Shown here: one piece after another, positions 61,226 to 64,000 of the stretch | Numbering within the stretch: the first letter of the stretch is position 1 | Layout of the letters: each line of letters starts with the position of its first letter | From: Comamonadaceae bacterium | Lineage (GTDB): Bacteria > Pseudomonadota > Gammaproteobacteria > Burkholderiales > Burkholderiaceae_C | Direction: 5' to 3' | Assembly: GCA_015999985.1 (NCBI GenBank) | Contig: JAECRA010000011.1 | Coordinates: 1 to 64,000, forward strand | Length of the DNA: 64,000 bases | The notes under the pieces: generated by a model | What the model saw: the letters and a program-made list of their open reading frames with translations, nothing else | Database searches by the model: none | Told to the model about the DNA's origin: nothing | Program-made: the position numbers and the translations under genes

Positions 61226-63484
61226 TTAATGTGCGGCAGGCGTGATGCGAGAAGCTCTGAGTACTGAATGAGTGCGGCGCAGGTTACGCAGCACCGCGTC
61301 CAGGTGAGCTTTATCGCGTACGGTAATGACGAAGCGCAGATCAATGGCATCCTGCGCGGCCTCGTCTGCCATACCCAGGTGGATGATGTCGGCCTCAGCT
61401 TCGGCCAGCGCCACCGCGACCCGGGCTAGCACGCCTTTTCCATTGACGACGGTGACCACAAGACCCACCTCGAAAGCACGAACAGGTTCGTCGGCCCAAG
61501 CTACGGTGATGAAACGCTCTGCGTCTTTATGCTGCAGTCGGCGTGCTACGGCGCATTCATCGGTATGCACCACCAAGCCTTCACCGCGTCCCAGGTAGCC
61601 GAGCACGCCATCACCAGGGATGGGACGGCAACACGTGGCGTATTTGACCGACGTGTTTTCACCACCATCGAGCATGACTGCGCCTTGCGACAGATTTTCG
61701 TGCGCGGTGTAGCGTTCTCGGGTAAGCAGCAGTGCGTCAGGTTTGTGACCCTGCGCGGCAAGCATGGTCACCAAGCGCTTGGCCACCATATTGGCGCTGC
61801 GTTTTCCCAGGCCGATGTCCGTCAGAAGCTCTTCCCGCGTCCGGTTGCCCGTAAATCGTTGCAGTTTTTCCCAGATAGGCTTGTCTACAGGGTCAAGGCC
61901 TGGCAGATGATCAAGACCTTCCGCCCGCAACGCCTGCGCCAGCAATTTTTCACCCAGCTGGCTGGACTCGTTGTGAGCCAGGGTCTTCAGGTGGTGCCGA
62001 ATGCTGGACCGTGCACGCCCCGTCCGAACGAAGCCCAGCCACGCCGGGTTGGGTGCGGACACGGGCGCGGTGATGATCTCGATCACGTCACCGTTGGCCA
62101 GCTCACTGCGCAGGGGCACCTGTTCGCCGTTGACTTTGGCCGCCACCATGTGGTCGCCAATATTGCTATGGATGGCATAGGCGAAGTCCACCACGGTGGC
62201 ACCATGCGGCAACGCCATAATCTGCCCCTTGGGGGTGAACACATAGACGGCGTCGGGGAAAAGATCCACTTTGATGTGGTCCCAGAACTCCGTGGCGTCT
62301 CGAGTTTCGTCCTGGATGTCCAGAAGAGACTGCAGCCACTGAGTGCCCAACTGTTCGCCCTGCGGACGCTCATTCTCGCCCGCTTTGTACAGCCAATGAG
62401 CAGCCACCCCCGACTCGGCCACCAGGTCCATGGGCTCGGTGCGGATCTGGAACTCCATGTTGACACTGGCTGGGCCTACGAGTGTCGTGTGCAGGGACTG
62501 ATAGCCATTGACCTTGGGTATGGCGATGTAATCCTTGAAGCGCCCCGGCACGGGTTTATAGAGCTGGTGTAGCAAGCCTAGCGCGGTGTAGCAGTTAATG
62601 ACGCTGGAGAGGATCACACGTACGCCATAGAGATCGTTCACCTGCGCAAAGGACAGGTGCTTCTCCGTCATCTTGGTGTAGATGGAGTAGAGCGCTTTCT
62701 CGCGCCCTACGATACGCGCTGCCAAACCGGCTTCGTTCAGCGTGGACTCAATTTCGTGTTGGACTTTCTGAATCAAGTCGCGTCGTCGCTGGCGCGCGCG
62801 GCCAATCGCCTTGGAAAGAATGCTGTAGCGCCAAGGTTTGAGATGGCGAAAAGCCAGGTCTTCGAGTTCACGATAGGTCTGGTTCAGACCCAGGCGATGA
62901 GCGATGGGAGCGTAAATTTCCAGGGTTTCGGTGGAAATGCGTGCCCATTTGCTGCGCGGCATGTCGGACATGGTGCGCATGTTGTGCGTCCGATCAGCCA
63001 GCTTGATGAGAATGACCCGCACGTCGCGTGCCATCGCGAGCAACATCTTGCGAAACGACTCGGCTTGATTTTCTTCACGCGTCGTGAACTGAAGCTTGTC
63101 CAGCTTGGTAAGACCATCTACCAGTTCCGCCACAGTTGTGCTGAATTGCTCAACCAGATCAGCCTTGGTCACGCCGCAGTCTTCCATGGCGTCGTGCAAT
63201 AAGGCGGCCATCAAGGCTGGCGCATCGAGTTTCCACTCGGCGCACTGCGCAGCCACTGCGATAGGGTGGGTGATATAGGGCTCGCCACTGTGGCGAATCT
63301 GCCCTAAATGGGCTGTGTCAGCAAAACGATAGGCGCGGCGAACCTGCTCGACGTCAGTCGCGTCAAGATAATCCAGCTTGGCTTCCAGCGCCGCAAAACT
63401 TGCAGCCGCAGCATTGGCCGCAGCTATTTGAGGGGACGGGGTAGGGCCAGACGGCATAGGGTGGGTCGATAGCACCGAACTCAT
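61226..63484 (-). CDS. spoT: Bifunctional (p)ppGpp synthetase/hydrolase (RelA/SpoT family)
   Basis: HD domain (HPIAVAAQCAEWKLDAPALMAALLHDAMEDCGV), synthetase, TGS (VYVFTPKGQIMALPHGATVVDFAYAIHS) and ACT. Confidence 0.95.
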   Translation of the reverse strand: MSSVLSTHPMPSGPTPSPQIAAANAAAASFAALEAKLDYLDATDVEQVRRAYRFADTAHLGQIRHSGEPYITHPIAVAAQCAEWKLDAPALMAALLHDAMEDCGVTKADLVEQFSTTVAELVDGLTKLDKLQFTTREENQAESFRKMLLAMARDVRVILIKLADRTHNMRTMSDMPRSKWARISTETLEIYAPIAHRLGLNQTYRELEDLAFRHLKPWRYSILSKAIGRARQRRRDLIQKVQHEIESTLNEAGLAARIVGREKALYSIYTKMTEKHLSFAQVNDLYGVRVILSSVINCYTALGLLHQLYKPVPGRFKDYIAIPKVNGYQSLHTTLVGPASVNMEFQIRTEPMDLVAESGVAAHWLYKAGENERPQGEQLGTQWLQSLLDIQDETRDATEFWDHIKVDLFPDAVYVFTPKGQIMALPHGATVVDFAYAIHSNIGDHMVAAKVNGEQVPLRSELANGDVIEIITAPVSAPNPAWLGFVRTGRARSSIRHHLKTLAHNESSQLGEKLLAQALRAEGLDHLPGLDPVDKPIWEKLQRFTGNRTREELLTDIGLGKRSANMVAKRLVTMLAAQGHKPDALLLTRERYTAHENLSQGAVMLDGGENTSVKYATCCRPIPGDGVLGYLGRGEGLVVHTDECAVARRLQHKDAERFITVAWADEPVRAFEVGLVVTVVNGKGVLARVAVALAEAEADIIHLGMADEAAQDAIDLRFVITVRDKAHLDAVLRNLRRTHSVLRASRITPAAH

Positions 63485-63863
63485 GCCCTTAGCTTAACCC
63501 GGTTGCGCAAAAAACGTGCAAATGCTGCATAAAAGTGCATATCCCGAAGTAGTCATCGTTGCACACTGACCAATACAGAAAAGTGGCTGGTCTGCCATAG
63601 ACCGCCGCATGAAGCAACTATTCCCAAAGAATGGGTCAAACTCCGAAAATTCAAATAATTTGCTGACTGGGGGAGGCTCGCGAACTGACCATCTTAATCG
63701 CGTCCGGCTGCGGTTTAGAGGCGCAAACACAGCCCGAGCCTAACATGGGTACTGTTTGTCGGAACAGTATCCCTGAACGCCTGAATGCAGGCTTGCCTGC
63801 AGGAGCTTGAAATCAGGTGAATCAGGCACCCCTCTTGAGCGCATATTGCGCGCCCTGTGCTGT

Positions 63864-64000
63864 TTACGCTGGATATCTTGCCTGCTGGCCTAGTAACCCA
63901 TCTTTGAGCGCAGCATCTGCCGGTGAGTCACCCAGCCAGATCTTCAGCACCATGGAGAAAAACTCTGCGTCGCCGAGTGGAGCACCTTGTTGTTCGTCAC
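63864..64000 (-). CDS. C-terminal fragment of a chalcone isomerase-like domain protein (runs off the window)
   Basis: Minus strand ...DEQQGAPLGDAEFFSMVLKIWLGDSPADAALKDGLLGQQARYPA*. Confidence 0.55.
   Translation of the reverse strand, partial: DEQQGAPLGDAEFFSMVLKIWLGDSPADAALKDGLLGQQARYPA

Noticed and set aside
61529-62572. 347-aa plus-strand ORF
   Set aside because: Antisense to spoT/relA.

Overview
The window looks like a betaproteobacterial (Burkholderiales / Comamonadaceae-like) chromosome segment, judged only from recognisable protein families. (1) About 1-10.2 kb is the end of an integrative element. It holds two GC-rich, hairpin-rich noncoding segments that share a near-identical 22-nt block. 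It also holds a chromate-resistance operon (chrB, chrA, a stand-alone ChrB-C-like protein and an unannotated 49-aa TM peptide), a RadC/JAB protein, an 880-aa zinc-hook AAA_13/RloC-like ATPase, a DUF2026/TIGR02391 gene pair and a tyrosine recombinase. (2) About 10.4-13.4 kb is a run of poorly characterised, possibly immunity-like genes. (3) About 13.4-32 kb contains a Coq7-like gene, an OsmC-YcaO fusion, EamA/MarR, MFS/MerR with a textbook 19-bp-spacer MerR promoter, copper chaperones, Tat-exported MsrA and MsrB next to a two-component system, and a membrane-anchored Mrr-like nuclease. (4) About 32-46.8 kb contains CoA-metabolism genes, a lone acetolactate synthase, Lrp/DMT pairs, folA, a TPR glycosyltransferase and thyA. 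A MntH + small TM protein + Tat-lipoprotein ferritin-like cluster sits between TPR and thyA and is flanked by a decayed duplication of the TPR-start/thyA-end junction. (5) About 46.9-64 kb contains a LexA box with imuA-imuB-dnaE2, a duplicated dnaE2 start embedded in REP-like palindromes, alaS, trmB, suhB, greB and spoT/relA. All assignments come from reading sequence and ORF translations; no database search was run.
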